From an uncultured Alphaproteobacteria bacterium (GTDB lineage: Bacteria > Pseudomonadota > Alphaproteobacteria > HIMB59), in contig CABXVZ010000005.1 of NCBI GenBank assembly GCA_902515765.1, positions 1 through 64,000 of the forward strand: DNA of 64,000 bases, written 5' to 3'. The position numbers were made by a program, and so were the translations under genes. This document shows positions 51,174 to 60,231 of this stretch, piece by piece; the stretch's first letter is position 1, and each line of letters starts with the position of its first letter. The notes beneath the pieces were generated by a model that saw only the letters and a program-made list of their open reading frames with translations, made no database searches and had not been told where the DNA came from.

Positions 51174-52082
51174 CTAATGAGATCTCGGATCGTTAAGACC
51201 TGCATGGCGGTAAGCGGAAGTAACAGTATTTCTTAATAAACAAGCAATTGTCATGGGGCCTACTCCACCAGGAACAGGTGTAATCTTAGAGGCCTTTTCT
51301 GAGGCGCTCGCAAAATCTACATCTCCCACAATTTTACTTCCCTCACTCCCGTCTTCTTTAGTGACAGGAATACGATTAATACCTACATCTATGACAACAG
51401 CGCCTTCTTTTAACCATTTGGCATCAACCATCTCAGGACGACCCACTGCTACAACAACTACGTCTGCTTGTGCGCAAACAGATTCTATGTCTTTTGTTTT
51501 GGAATGGACAATAGTGACAGTACAAGACTCCTCAATCAGTAACTGAGACATGGGCTTACCTACAATATTTGATCTTCCCACTACAACAGCATTTTTCCCT
51601 CTAAGATCACCCACTTGATCTTTTAAAAGTAGTAAAGACCCTAAAGGCGTACAGGGAATAAAGGCTCTTTTTAACATATCACCTCCGATTGAAAGCCTTC
51701 CCGCGTTAATAGCATGAAAACCATCAACGTCTTTTTCTACCACAATAGTATCAATAACTTTTCTCTCGTCGATTTGTTTGGGTAGGGGGAGTTGCACAAG
51801 TATTCCATGAACTGTGCTATCGTTATTGAGATCTTCGATAAGTTTAAGGAGTGTTTTTTGATCGGTGCTCTCATCTAACTTGTAATCTTTAGTTTTAATA
51901 TTGCATTCCTTAGCCATTTTTGATTTTTGACCCACATAAACCTTACTTGCAGGATTTTCTCCCACTAAAACAACGGCTAAACACGGATCTACTTGTTTTT
52001 GACTAATTAATTTGTCTGAGTCTTCTTTGACCTCTGCTCTAATTTTTGCCGCAAAAGCTTTTCCATCAATAATGTCTGCCAT
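51174..52082 (-). CDS. folD: Bifunctional methylenetetrahydrofolate dehydrogenase/cyclohydrolase
   Basis: Interconverts 5,10-methylene- and 10-formyl-tetrahydrofolate using NADP. The 302-residue protein has YVGQKSKMAKE (catalytic lysine region), GILVQLPLPKQID, IPCTPLG, VVGRSNIVGKPMSQLL and TPVPGGVGPMT. All fit FolD. It lies between yggT and the binding protein of the amino acid transporter in the same direction, so it may be co-transcribed from the ATPase gene. Confidence 0.96.
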   Translation of the reverse strand: MADIIDGKAFAAKIRAEVKEDSDKLISQKQVDPCLAVVLVGENPASKVYVGQKSKMAKECNIKTKDYKLDESTDQKTLLKLIEDLNNDSTVHGILVQLPLPKQIDERKVIDTIVVEKDVDGFHAINAGRLSIGGDMLKRAFIPCTPLGSLLLLKDQVGDLRGKNAVVVGRSNIVGKPMSQLLIEESCTVTIVHSKTKDIESVCAQADVVVVAVGRPEMVDAKWLKEGAVVIDVGINRIPVTKEDGSEGSKIVGDVDFASASEKASKITPVPGGVGPMTIACLLRNTVTSAYRHAGLNDPRSH

Positions 52083-52093
52083 TTTTTCCTCCT

Positions 52094-52381
52094 CTATTGA
52101 CCTCTAGGCCAGTATTCAATTAGTAAATCTTTCAATAAATAAATTATCAATATCAATAGCACCGGTGAAATATCAATCCCCCCCAAGTTTGGTAAATACC
52201 TTCTAATGTAATTTAGTGGAGGGTCTGTAAGTTTTTGAAAACTCTCATAGACTTTCCATAAAAACACATTTTGGCTATTGAGTATATTGAAGTGAAACAA
52301 CCACGATACAACAACATAAAAGAAAACTATAAGCGTATAGAAATCTATTATTCTTACTAAAAATAGTAACAGTGAATTCAC
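52094..52381 (-). CDS. yggT: YggT-family membrane protein
   Basis: A 95-residue protein with two hydrophobic segments and the signature FQKLTDPPLNYIRRYLPNLGGIDISPVL trimmed to DPPLNYIRRYLPNLGG. YggT proteins are linked to membrane organisation and ion homeostasis. It sits 11 bp before folD. Confidence 0.88.
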   Translation of the reverse strand: MNSLLLFLVRIIDFYTLIVFFYVVVSWLFHFNILNSQNVFLWKVYESFQKLTDPPLNYIRRYLPNLGGIDISPVLLILIIYLLKDLLIEYWPRGQ

Positions 52382-52403
52382 GTGGATAAATTATAAAAAT
52401 TTG

Positions 52404-53168
52404 TCATTCACGTCTATTAAATAAGAAATTACGACACCGCTCTGATTGGGGATTTGTAAAAACTGTGTCAGGATGTCCTTGTTCCTCAACTAGTCCGTTG
52501 TGCAAAAAGATAACGTTGTTAGAAACTTTTCGTGCAAATTCCATTTCGTGAGTTACCACTAACATCGTCTTTCCTCCTTCCGCTAATTTACGCATGACAG
52601 ATAAAACCTCGTCTACTAACTCAGGGTCTAGGGAAGAAGTGGGCTCATCAAATAATAATATTTCAGGAGAGATAGCAAGTGCTCGAGCGATAGCAGCTCT
52701 CTGTTGCTGCCCACCTGATAGATGAGCTGGATACTCTTGAGCCTTTTCTTCTATTCCCACAAGTTTTAGTAATTCCATAGCTTCGGCCTCGGACTCCACC
52801 TTATCTTTTCCTAAAACATTAACAGGTGCCTCGATAATATTTTCTAAAATATTCATATGAGACCAAAGATTAAAACTTTGAAAAACCATTCCTAAATTTT
52901 TTCTAATAGAGATAATTTTTGATTGAAGTTCTTTGTTGGGATTTGCTAAATCCACTTTTTTGCAATCTATAATTTGCCCACACACATCTATTATTCCAGA
53001 GTTAGGAATTTCTAAAAAATTGATACATCTTAAAAGTGTACTTTTCCCAGATCCCGAACTCCCAATAATACTGATGACATCACCTTGATTAGCGAGCAAA
53101 TCAACACCTTGTAATACCTTATTATCACCAAAACTTTTCTCTAATCTGCTTAACTCTAATATTTTCAT
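52404..53168 (-). CDS. Polar amino acid ABC transporter ATP-binding protein
   Basis: The 254-residue ATPase has Walker A GSSGSGKSTLL, Q-loop MVFQSFNLW, signature LSGGQQQRAAIARAL, Walker B EILLFDEPTSSLDPE and the H-loop VVTHEMEFA. It is of the HisP/GlnQ type. No other permease set is nearby, so it likely powers the permeases at 47343-49074 although yggT and folD intervene. Confidence 0.93.
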   Translation of the reverse strand: MKILELSRLEKSFGDNKVLQGVDLLANQGDVISIIGSSGSGKSTLLRCINFLEIPNSGIIDVCGQIIDCKKVDLANPNKELQSKIISIRKNLGMVFQSFNLWSHMNILENIIEAPVNVLGKDKVESEAEAMELLKLVGIEEKAQEYPAHLSGGQQQRAAIARALAISPEILLFDEPTSSLDPELVDEVLSVMRKLAEGGKTMLVVTHEMEFARKVSNNVIFLHNGLVEEQGHPDTVFTNPQSERCRNFLFNRRE

Positions 53169-53392
53169 TTCTTACTTAATATCTCATTTTTTCTAATTCA
53201 TTGGTATTGTTAGAAGATAAACGTAAATAATAATAGATATAAATAATATAACTTTGCCCTAAATTATTAGTTAATTTTAAAATGTAATAAAATCAATGCT
53301 TTTTTATAGTAAATTTAATTTTTTCAATATTTAAATTATATTTTTATGCAAATTAAGCATATAGTTATGTCCTAAAGGTTTAGAAGTATTTG

Positions 53393-53860
53393 ATGAACTA
53401 TGAAGAACATAAAACTGGTAATCAAGACATGGAATCAGTTCAAGAATATGGAGACAACGATTCAAAGACTGTTAACGTCGGTGCCGGAGTGAGAATTGAG
53501 GGACGAATTGACGGAGCAGAAGTTTCAGACATCTCTGGAACTCTGAGTGGAACAATTAACTCTTCAAACATAAATTTAAATAGTTCAGGAATTTTTAATG
53601 GAGATATGTCAGGAAGTGACATAACTATCTCAGGCAACGTTGAAGGTGATATAAACAGTGATCAATATTTGATTGTTAACCAATCAGCTAACATTAAAGG
53701 GACGATAGAATATTCATCATTGCAAGTGAGTTATGGTGCCAAAATACAAGGGACAATTAGACATAAGGGTAGTGTTCATTCATACACACCCAATATAGAG
53801 CCTATTGAAAAAGAAGATGAAACTGAAAATCATGAAAATGATCATGAAGAGGATGTTTAA
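53393..53860 (+). CDS. Bactofilin (polymer-forming cytoskeletal protein) 1
   Basis: A 155-residue protein with a bactofilin beta-helix core (about 25-125) built from short repeats: VRIEGRIDGAEV, GTLSGTINSS, GIFNGDMSG, GNVEGDINSD and ANIKGTIEYS. An acidic disordered tail (ETENHENDHEED) follows. Bactofilins polymerise without nucleotides and scaffold cell-wall enzymes or polar structures. I take the ATG at 53393 in place of the TTG one codon upstream. Its stop overlaps the second bactofilin's ATG. Confidence 0.88.
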   Translation: MNYEEHKTGNQDMESVQEYGDNDSKTVNVGAGVRIEGRIDGAEVSDISGTLSGTINSSNINLNSSGIFNGDMSGSDITISGNVEGDINSDQYLIVNQSANIKGTIEYSSLQVSYGAKIQGTIRHKGSVHSYTPNIEPIEKEDETENHENDHEEDV

Positions 53861-54243
53861 TGTCAATATTTGGTAGTAACGAAAAAAAAGTTGAGGAAAA
53901 AACAACTTTTAATTTTGATATAGATAAAGAAAATATTAATCAGTCTAATCTAGCTAAAGATATCAAGATTCATGGCTCTATTGAGGCTAAAGATTATATT
54001 GATTTTGCTGGACATATTACTGGCACAATAAAATCATCAACAATTTATTTAAAACCTGATTCATATGTTAAAGGAACTATTACTGGAGATACGATTACGA
54101 TAGAGGGGGAGGTTGATGGAGACATACAGGCAAAAGATCTGCACATTAAATCAACTGCTAAAATTAAAGGAAATATTCGTTATACTAATATTGATATTCA
54201 AAATGGTAGCATTATCAATGCAGACCTTTTTTATTCATCTTAA
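53860..54243 (+). CDS. Bactofilin (polymer-forming cytoskeletal protein) 2
   Basis: A 127-residue bactofilin with the repeats IKIHGSIEAKDYIDFAG, GHITGTIKSS, SYVKGTITGD, GEVDGDIQAK and AKIKGNIRYT. It has a polar N-terminal tail of about 30 residues and almost no C-terminal tail, unlike its neighbour. Overlapping start and stop (TAATG) imply equal synthesis and possibly mixed filaments. Confidence 0.88.
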   Translation: MSIFGSNEKKVEEKTTFNFDIDKENINQSNLAKDIKIHGSIEAKDYIDFAGHITGTIKSSTIYLKPDSYVKGTITGDTITIEGEVDGDIQAKDLHIKSTAKIKGNIRYTNIDIQNGSIINADLFYSS

Positions 54244-54285
54244 AAATGATAATTTAATCAAATTTTTTTTTGGAAGGAGAACTTA

Positions 54286-54693
54286 ACGTCCGAAAATAAT
54301 ACTTATAAGTTTACCGCTAAAATCGTAATTGGATTGGTAGGTTTGTGGGCTCTGATGACTCCCATACTTTATATATTTGGCACAACTATTTATTTTCCTT
54401 TTAAAATATCTGGGGGTGGAGAAATACCCTATCATCGACTTCAAGCAGTGAGACTTGCTGTTTGCTTAACATTCTCTTATTTTGCATTTAAATTCTTATT
54501 CGTAGAATACTCTAAATTATACCCCATACGATTTTTAGATATATTTTTAAAATCACTAACTTTAACTAGTCTCATGGTTTATTTAAGTCTGGGTTTAGAA
54601 ATTGGTGAGTATGTTTTAGTGATTTACTTTTTTGCTTTTTCAATAATAACACACATTATTTCTGGGAAAAAATTTAGAAAATATTTTAGCTAA
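54286..54693 (+). CDS. Small polytopic membrane protein of unknown function
   Basis: Three to four hydrophobic segments (IVIGLVGLWALMTPILYIF; LAVCLTFSYFAFKFLF; LTSLMVYLSLGLEIG; YVLVIYFFAFSIIT). I know no family. A strong Shine-Dalgarno GGAAGGAG at 54272-54279 is followed six bases later by ACG at 54286, in frame. The first standard start is a TTG at 54334 without a ribosome-binding site. I therefore give the ACG position, which adds TSENNTYKFTAK before the first helix; a standard reading would start at 54334. It follows the bactofilins by about 40 bp and may be part of their operon. Confidence 0.6.
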   Translation, partial: TSENNTYKFTAKIVIGLVGLWALMTPILYIFGTTIYFPFKISGGGEIPYHRLQAVRLAVCLTFSYFAFKFLFVEYSKLYPIRFLDIFLKSLTLTSLMVYLSLGLEIGEYVLVIYFFAFSIITHIISGKKFRKYFS

Positions 54694-54710
54694 TTTATAA
54701 GATACAGAAC

Positions 54711-55904
54711 TTAAAATTTAAGTTTATTTTTTTTGAGTCTAAGTGCATTGAGTTTAATAAAACCCTCGGCATCTCTTTGATCATAGTTAGAAGACTCAAA
54801 GGTTGCTAAGTCTTTATCATAGAGGCTGTTAGGTGATTGTCTTCCGATTACAATCACATTTCCTTTGTATAAAACGAGTTTGACTTGACCGTTAACTCTT
54901 TTTTGAGTTTGATCGATAGCTTTTTGCATCATCACTCTTTCAGGAGCAAACCAGTAACCATTATATATTAATCTTGCATATTTTGGCATGAGCTCATCTT
55001 TGGTAAAAACTTCTTCTCTGTCCAATGTGATACTTTCCATAGCGCGGTGTGCCTTTAATAGAATAGTGCCCCCCGGGGTTTCATAAACACCTCTCGACTT
55101 TATTCCTACATATCTGTTTTCTACAATATCTACTCTGCCAATGCCATTAGATGCCGATAGTTTATTTAATTTTTCCAGTAAATTAAAAGGGGAGAGTTTT
55201 TTTCCATTAATTGCAACGGGATCACCCTTTTCAAATTGAATGGTAATAACTGTCTCTTTGTTAGGTGCGGTTTGAGGGCTTTTAGAAATACCAAATACAT
55301 TTTCGGGAGGTCTCTTCCAAGGATCTTCTAAAATTTTTCCTTCCGCTGATCGGTGGAGCACATTCGCATCGACGCTATAAGGCGACTCAGTTCGGTTATG
55401 CTTCATAATCGGAATTTTATTTTTAGCAGCAAAGTCTAATAACTTAGTTCTCGACGAAAGATCCCACTCTCTCCAAGGTGCAATCACTTTAATTTTAGGA
55501 TTGAGTGCATAATAAGAAAATTCAAACCTAACCTGGTCATTACCTTTACCCGTAGCACCATGCGAGACGGAGTCTGATTTTTCACTTTTAGCAATTTCAA
55601 TTTGTCTTTTTGCAATTAAGGGTCTGGCAATAGATGTGCCTAGAAGATATTCCCCTTCATATATTGTATTGCAACGAAACATAGGAAATACATAATCGCG
55701 AACAAATTCTTCTTTGAGATTTTCAATATAGGTTTTTTTAGCACCTAGTTTTTTTGCTTTAGCTTTGGCCTCAGTGAGTTCCGCACCTTGCCCCAGGTCT
55801 GCGGCGTAGGCAATAACATCGGCGTTATATTCTGTTTGTAACCATTTTAAAATAACACTGGTATCAAGACCACCTGAGTAGGCTAGGATAATTTTTGATT
55901 TCAT
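54711..55904 (-). CDS. argG: Argininosuccinate synthase
   Basis: Joins citrulline and aspartate with ATP in arginine synthesis. The 397-residue enzyme has the PP-loop [41 protein letters not shown] and [20 protein letters not shown]. All fit ArgG. It stands one base from the IalB-like gene, whose stop precedes the ATG. Confidence 0.96.
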   Translation of the reverse strand: MKSKIILAYSGGLDTSVILKWLQTEYNADVIAYAADLGQGAELTEAKAKAKKLGAKKTYIENLKEEFVRDYVFPMFRCNTIYEGEYLLGTSIARPLIAKRQIEIAKSEKSDSVSHGATGKGNDQVRFEFSYYALNPKIKVIAPWREWDLSSRTKLLDFAAKNKIPIMKHNRTESPYSVDANVLHRSAEGKILEDPWKRPPENVFGISKSPQTAPNKETVITIQFEKGDPVAINGKKLSPFNLLEKLNKLSASNGIGRVDIVENRYVGIKSRGVYETPGGTILLKAHRAMESITLDREEVFTKDELMPKYARLIYNGYWFAPERVMMQKAIDQTQKRVNGQVKLVLYKGNVIVIGRQSPNSLYDKDLATFESSNYDQRDAEGFIKLNALRLKKNKLKF

Positions 55905-55905
55905 T

Positions 55906-56385
55906 TTATGAGCAATCTTGTTGCAAAGAATTATAAGCTTTAGTAAAACCTATAAGTGTGTACGTGTCTGTCGTCTCAGTTCCTCTTTGAGAATAGCCTA
56001 CCACTGTCATAGCTTTGCCAGCTTTCATGGCATCCACAATAATACTGTCATCTTTCATAGACCAAGCAGAATCGTTTTCTCCAAAGAACTGAAAATTATT
56101 ATTATCAATACTAACTTTGACGTATTTGTCAGGATCATAAGGATAGCCGCCGTCAATGCGAACGTATTCAGCATTTCCCTCTTTAAAGACATAAAATAAT
56201 ACTGTTCCTCTAGATGTGTAATCACCTGACTCTTTAAGAGGAATTTGAAAAATAGAACAGCCACTATTGCCTACTTTCTTTAAACTCCATTTACCGTGAT
56301 CATGTTTAAAAGATAGCTCATGAGCAACGAGCGATCCTTTCACTAAAAGGATTGCAAAAAAGAATAGAAATATTTTTTTAATCAT
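55906..56385 (-). CDS. IalB-family (invasion-associated locus B) secreted protein
   Basis: A 159-residue exported protein with a signal peptide ([20 protein letters not shown] at 56385; a longer frame from 56412 adds nine residues). The IalB pattern is seen as [52 protein letters not shown] and [21 protein letters not shown] with two cysteines for a disulfide. The family is widespread in alphaproteobacteria and mostly not linked to invasion. It is divergent from the sigma factor gene. Confidence 0.85.
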   Translation of the reverse strand: MIKKIFLFFFAILLVKGSLVAHELSFKHDHGKWSLKKVGNSGCSIFQIPLKESGDYTSRGTVLFYVFKEGNAEYVRIDGGYPYDPDKYVKVSIDNNNFQFFGENDSAWSMKDDSIIVDAMKAGKAMTVVGYSQRGTETTDTYTLIGFTKAYNSLQQDCS

Positions 56386-56460
56386 ATGAAATTTGATGAA
56401 CGAATATACCAATTAAGATAGATTTTTAAAATAATAAATAGATAATATTATGGATAGATC

Positions 56461-57057
56461 ATGGCCAAAGTAAAAAATCCATTTATAGAAGCTCTCGCCA
56501 AAGTTGCCGAAAGCCAAGATATTAGCAGTTTCAAAAAAATATTTGATTATTTCTGCCCGAGACTTAAATCTTTTTTGATGAAATCTGGCGCAGATGAAGC
56601 TATTGCAGAAGAGATTATTCAAGAAACCATGACAATTATATGGACTAAAGCAGATTATTATGACCCAAAAGTGGCTTCGCCTAGCACTTGGATTTACACA
56701 ATTGCTAGAAATAAGAAGATAGATATTTTAAGAAAGTCTCGAAAGGCTATTTTAGAGGACATAGATACTGCAATTCTACCTCCTGTTGAGTCTAAAGCAG
56801 ATGAAAACATCGAGCATGATCAAAAATTTGAAATGATAGCACAATATCTAGATGATCTACCTGAAGACCAACTCAATTTATTGAAAATGAACTTCTTTGA
56901 AGAAAAATCTCACGGTGAAATTTCTGAAATTACCAAAATCCCCCTAGGAACCGTTAAGTCGAGAATTCGATTAGCTTTGGAGAAAATCCGCGGCAGATTG
57001 GAACAAGATGGCACAATGGCTAATCTAAATGAGGGTAATAACAGTAATATTAATTAA
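56461..57057 (+). CDS. rpoE: ECF sigma factor (RpoE/ECF11-like)
   Basis: Alternative sigma factor for oxidative stress. The 198-residue protein has region 2 at about 25-95 (FDYFCPRLKSFLMKSGAD, EEIIQETMTIIWTKADYYDP, TWIYTIARNKKIDILRK). Region 4 lies at about 125-180 (YLDDLPEDQLNLLKMNFFEEKSHGEI, then IPLGTVKSRIRLALEKIR). It stands five bases before a ChrR-type partner, the arrangement known for the singlet-oxygen responsive RpoE-ChrR pair of Rhodobacter. Confidence 0.9.
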   Translation: MAKVKNPFIEALAKVAESQDISSFKKIFDYFCPRLKSFLMKSGADEAIAEEIIQETMTIIWTKADYYDPKVASPSTWIYTIARNKKIDILRKSRKAILEDIDTAILPPVESKADENIEHDQKFEMIAQYLDDLPEDQLNLLKMNFFEEKSHGEISEITKIPLGTVKSRIRLALEKIRGRLEQDGTMANLNEGNNSNIN

Positions 57058-57062
57058 ATAAA

Positions 57063-57674
57063 ATGACTTTTGAAATTTTAACAAATTCAACTAATTCGCA
57101 GGCTAGCCTGTTATTTCAACAGTGTTTAGCGGAAATAGTTCCTGAAAATAGGCTTATCCAAAGAGCAAAAGATGAGGTCTCAGGATATTTTTTAGAGAGA
57201 ATTGAGACAACTGATATATCTGATGATCTTTGGATGAAAGTAATCAATGTTAATGAGTCAAAGAAAAAATCTCACTTTGTTATAGACTCCGATCCTTTTT
57301 TGAGTCAACTCCCAAGAACTCTTCAAGCTCACTTGGCAGATAAAAAAATTAATTGGAAATCTTTTAAAGATGTCAAGATTGCATCTATCCTTCCTAAAGA
57401 AAAAAATGAAAAACTAGAATTAATCCATGTGATGCCAGGAGCTAAGATTCCTCAACACACCCATGAAGGGAACGAAAGTTTTTTAGTTTTGCATGGTTCC
57501 TACAGCGACGAGTATGGAAGTTATAAACAAGGAACAGTCCAAGTAAGAAGTGACGATCATAATCATACACCTGTGGGAAATGCTCGAACTGGTTGTATTG
57601 GCCTCGCCTACACACACGGTAAAATCAAATTTTCTGGAAAATTTGGTAAACTTTTAAATCTAGTCGCTAATTAA
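57063..57674 (+). CDS. chrR: ChrR-family anti-sigma factor with cupin domain, zinc motif of the N-domain missing
   Basis: A 203-residue partner of the ECF sigma factor. The C-terminal cupin is intact (about 115-195), with metal-ligand residues in PQHTHEGNESFLVLHGSYSDE and in DDHNHTP. The N-terminal anti-sigma domain of ChrR normally holds H-x3-C-x2-C zinc ligands. Here residues 1-75 contain a single cysteine and no such motif, though helix pattern and ISDDLWMKVI agree with the family. Control of sigma by this protein must differ from the Rhodobacter model, or it has lost it. Confidence 0.82.
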   Translation: MTFEILTNSTNSQASLLFQQCLAEIVPENRLIQRAKDEVSGYFLERIETTDISDDLWMKVINVNESKKKSHFVIDSDPFLSQLPRTLQAHLADKKINWKSFKDVKIASILPKEKNEKLELIHVMPGAKIPQHTHEGNESFLVLHGSYSDEYGSYKQGTVQVRSDDHNHTPVGNARTGCIGLAYTHGKIKFSGKFGKLLNLVAN

Positions 57675-57681
57675 TCTTAAT

Positions 57682-58080
57682 TTAGAAAAAATAAAGTATA
57701 TGCGCTGGGGCAATACCTGCTGTTAAAATTAGTCGCAAAATAAAATAATCTGTTCCAATAATTTTTTCTTTGAAGTAGAAAAAAAAGTCAAAACATAAAA
57801 CTATGAAGTAGCCAATAATAAAAAGACCAATAGTTTCCTGAAATTTAAAATCTAATGCTAAAATACAAAATACATATATAGCAGGACAAACGCTAAATAT
57901 AATTGCAATATTATTTTTAGAATGTAAATAGACACCCCAATATACAGCTCCTAGAAAAGATAAAATGACAGTTGAGTAATGAATAAACATTTGTTTATCA
58001 AAATCCAAAAAAATTAAATCAATATTATAAAAACAAAGATAGAAAGGAATTAAACCTGGAATGCCCACTAGGTAGATCAT
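57682..58080 (-). CDS. DUF3429 membrane protein
   Basis: A 132-residue protein with four to five hydrophobic segments and the DUF3429 hallmark STVILSFLGAVYWGVYLH. The family is found in alphaproteobacteria and mitochondria-related proteins, with unknown function. It overlaps the PCD gene by 4 bp and converges with chrR. Confidence 0.8.
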   Translation of the reverse strand: MIYLVGIPGLIPFYLCFYNIDLIFLDFDKQMFIHYSTVILSFLGAVYWGVYLHSKNNIAIIFSVCPAIYVFCILALDFKFQETIGLFIIGYFIVLCFDFFFYFKEKIIGTDYFILRLILTAGIAPAHILYFF

Positions 58081-58319
58081 GAATGATCAATTTTATCTAT
58101 TTGTTCCGCCAAATCTAGATCTCTTTGAGTGACTTCATTTTTATCATGGGAAATAAGTTCAATAATTACAGTGTTATATTCCAAGATAATTTTGGGGTGA
58201 TGGTTTTTTTTCTCAGCCAACAGAGCAACCTGGCTTACAAAAGCAAAGCTTTGCCGATAGTTTTTAAATGTAAAAGTCTTGGTTAAAAAACCCTTTTCAT
58301 CTTTTGGCCACGGGGTCAT
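58077..58319 (-). CDS. phhB: 4a-hydroxytetrahydrobiopterin dehydratase (PCD family), short form
   Basis: An 80-residue pterin dehydratase-like protein with FTFKNYRQSFAFVSQVALLAEKKNHHP trimmed to VALLAEKKNHHP, then EYNTVIIELISHDKNEVTQRD. Histidines and the T-x2-D motif are kept. The N-terminal 15-20 residues of the usual family are missing. Phenylalanine hydroxylase is not in the window. Related COG2154 proteins also assist molybdopterin enzymes. Confidence 0.83.
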   Translation of the reverse strand: MTPWPKDEKGFLTKTFTFKNYRQSFAFVSQVALLAEKKNHHPKIILEYNTVIIELISHDKNEVTQRDLDLAEQIDKIDHS

Positions 58320-58323
58320 TCAA

Positions 58324-59364
58324 TTAGGGAGCAGGAGAGGGGTTATTTTCATGAATTGCGTTAATATCTTTAATAATTTCATCCGATAAATCTATGTGAA
58401 CAGAGTTAATATTTTCCTCTAGCTGTTTCATGTTTGTGGCACCAATAATATTACTATCAACGAATGGCTGCATGTTCACAAATGCTAAAGACATTTGAGT
58501 GAGACTCATTTCATATTTTTGTGCAATCTTATAATACTCTTCCACTGCTAATTGGGAGCGGGTTCCTTGGTATCGAGGAAAATTTTTACCATATAATTTT
58601 AATCGGGAGCCTTCTGGCATTTGTCCGTTTAAGTATTTTCCTGATAGCATTCCAAATGCTAAAGGAGAATATGCGAGCAAACCTACTTTTTCTCGAACAG
58701 ACATTTCTGCCATCCCCACCTCATAGGTTCTATTGATTAAGCTGTAAGGATTTTGTACAGAAACTACTCTTGGAAATTTATGGGTGGAGGAAAGATGTAA
58801 GTATTTAGAAAGCCCATAAGGCGTTTCATTGGAGAGTCCAAGATAGCGAATTTTACCTTGATCAACAAATTTTTGAGCAGTAGCAAGAATATCTTCAAAG
58901 GCAGTCCAGCTTCCTTCGTTTTTGTTATGTCTGTATCCTAGTTTACTGAAAAAATTTGTTGAGCGCTCTGGCCAATGTAATTGGTACAAATCAATGTAGT
59001 CCGTTTTTAATCTTTTCAGACTACCTTCAAGAGCTTGTGTAATATTTTTCGAGTTAAATTGGTTGCCTCCTCCTCTGATCCACAAAACTCCGGGGCCTGC
59101 AACCTTAGTTGCCAAAATGACTTTGTCTCGATTACTTCTTTCCTCGAACCAATTGCCAATCATAGTTTCCGTTTTTGTATAGGTATGTTCTTTGGTGGGA
59201 ACTGCATACAGCTCAGCGGTATCAAAAAAATTAATATCTTTATCTAGAGAATAGTCCATTTGTTCAAAAGCCTCTTTTTGGGTGTTTTGCTCTCCCCAAG
59301 TCATTGTTCCAAGGCAAATTAAACTCACTTTGAGATCTGTATTTCCTAGTATTTTAAATTTCAT
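58324..59364 (-). CDS. tas: Aldo/keto reductase, Tas-like
   Basis: A 346-residue NADPH-dependent oxidoreductase with a TIM-barrel. Catalytic tetrad residues lie in NFFDTAELYAVP (Asp, Tyr), VILATKVAG (Lys) and YQLHWPERS (His). The start LGNTDLKVSLICLGTMTWGEQN and the insertion TKEHTYTKTETMIGNWF match E. coli Tas. The natural substrate is unknown. It is divergent from the BI-1 gene. Confidence 0.88.
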   Translation of the reverse strand: MKFKILGNTDLKVSLICLGTMTWGEQNTQKEAFEQMDYSLDKDINFFDTAELYAVPTKEHTYTKTETMIGNWFEERSNRDKVILATKVAGPGVLWIRGGGNQFNSKNITQALEGSLKRLKTDYIDLYQLHWPERSTNFFSKLGYRHNKNEGSWTAFEDILATAQKFVDQGKIRYLGLSNETPYGLSKYLHLSSTHKFPRVVSVQNPYSLINRTYEVGMAEMSVREKVGLLAYSPLAFGMLSGKYLNGQMPEGSRLKLYGKNFPRYQGTRSQLAVEEYYKIAQKYEMSLTQMSLAFVNMQPFVDSNIIGATNMKQLEENINSVHIDLSDEIIKDINAIHENNPSPAP

Positions 59365-59435
59365 AAAAGATTAATACGGTTTTACTTGAAAATTATCAAG
59401 TTAATAGCCATATTAGGAATATATAAGGAGAACAA

Positions 59436-60143
59436 ATGGTTGAATTAAAACAAAATACATATGCTAAATCCCAATCGACAGCCATCGATCAGGGTTTAAG
59501 AGAGTATATGCTGAAAGTTTATAACTACATGACTTCTGGTCTTGCTATCAGTGGTTTAGTGGCATGGAGTTTTTCTAAGTCTCCTGCAATTATGAATGCA
59601 ATTTATGGAACAGGACTTCAATGGGTTATAATGCTGGCTCCCCTTGGATTTATTTTCTTCTTGGGTGCAAGATTACAAAAAATGTCACTTTCTGCAGCAC
59701 AAATGACTTTTTGGGCATTCGCAGCAGTTATGGGAATGTCGATGTCTTATATATTCATTGTCTACACTGGTGTCAGTATCGTAAGAGTCTTTTTGATTAC
59801 CTGCAGTACCTTTGCAGCAATGAGCATCTATGGATATACCACAAAAAGAGATCTTACTAAGCTTGGTTCATTCTTAATTATGGGTTTAATTGGTATTATT
59901 CTTGCGAGCATAGTTAACATCTTTATGAAAAGCTCTGCGATGCACTTTATAATTTCATGTGTGGGTGTTTTAGTTTTTGTTGGCTTAACTGCTTATGACA
60001 CACAAAAGATTAAATCCACTTACTACCAAGTAGCAGGCACTAACTTTGCAGGTAAAGCAGCAATAATGGGTGCTTTAACTCTGTATTTAGACTTCATTAA
60101 TTTATTTGTCTTGTTGATGCAGTTGTTTGGTCAAAGAAGATAA
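59436..60143 (+). CDS. ybhL: Bax inhibitor-1 / YbhL-family membrane protein
   Basis: A 235-residue protein with seven hydrophobic segments. Family features are LREYMLKVYNYMTSGLAISGLVAW at the start trimmed to YNYMTSGLAISG, FVGLTAYDTQKIK with the conserved aspartate, and ALTLYLDFINLFVLLMQLFG at the end. BI-1 proteins act as pH-gated calcium leaks in other systems. AAGGAG precedes the ATG and a strong terminator follows, so it is a single-gene unit. Confidence 0.92.
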   Translation: MVELKQNTYAKSQSTAIDQGLREYMLKVYNYMTSGLAISGLVAWSFSKSPAIMNAIYGTGLQWVIMLAPLGFIFFLGARLQKMSLSAAQMTFWAFAAVMGMSMSYIFIVYTGVSIVRVFLITCSTFAAMSIYGYTTKRDLTKLGSFLIMGLIGIILASIVNIFMKSSAMHFIISCVGVLVFVGLTAYDTQKIKSTYYQVAGTNFAGKAAIMGALTLYLDFINLFVLLMQLFGQRR

Positions 60144-60165
60144 ACTTTAAATAAAATATTTCATT

Positions 60166-60194
60166 AAGGAGGGCTTTGTCCCTCCTTTTTTTTT
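60166..60194 (+). terminator. Intrinsic terminator of ybhL
   Basis: AAGGAGGG at 60166-60173 pairs with CCCTCCTT at 60180-60187, with a six-base loop and a run of T to 60194. It is placed just after the BI-1 gene. Confidence 0.9.
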
Positions 60195-60231
60195 GCGTAT
60201 CTTTTTTATTCTAAAATAATAATATCCCTCG

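Noticed and set aside
56394-56419. Possible ECF11-type promoter (TGATGA ... TAAGAT) before the sigma gene
   Set aside because: The spacer is 14 bases, whereas the known RpoE promoter of Rhodobacter has about 18, and the -35 match is partial.
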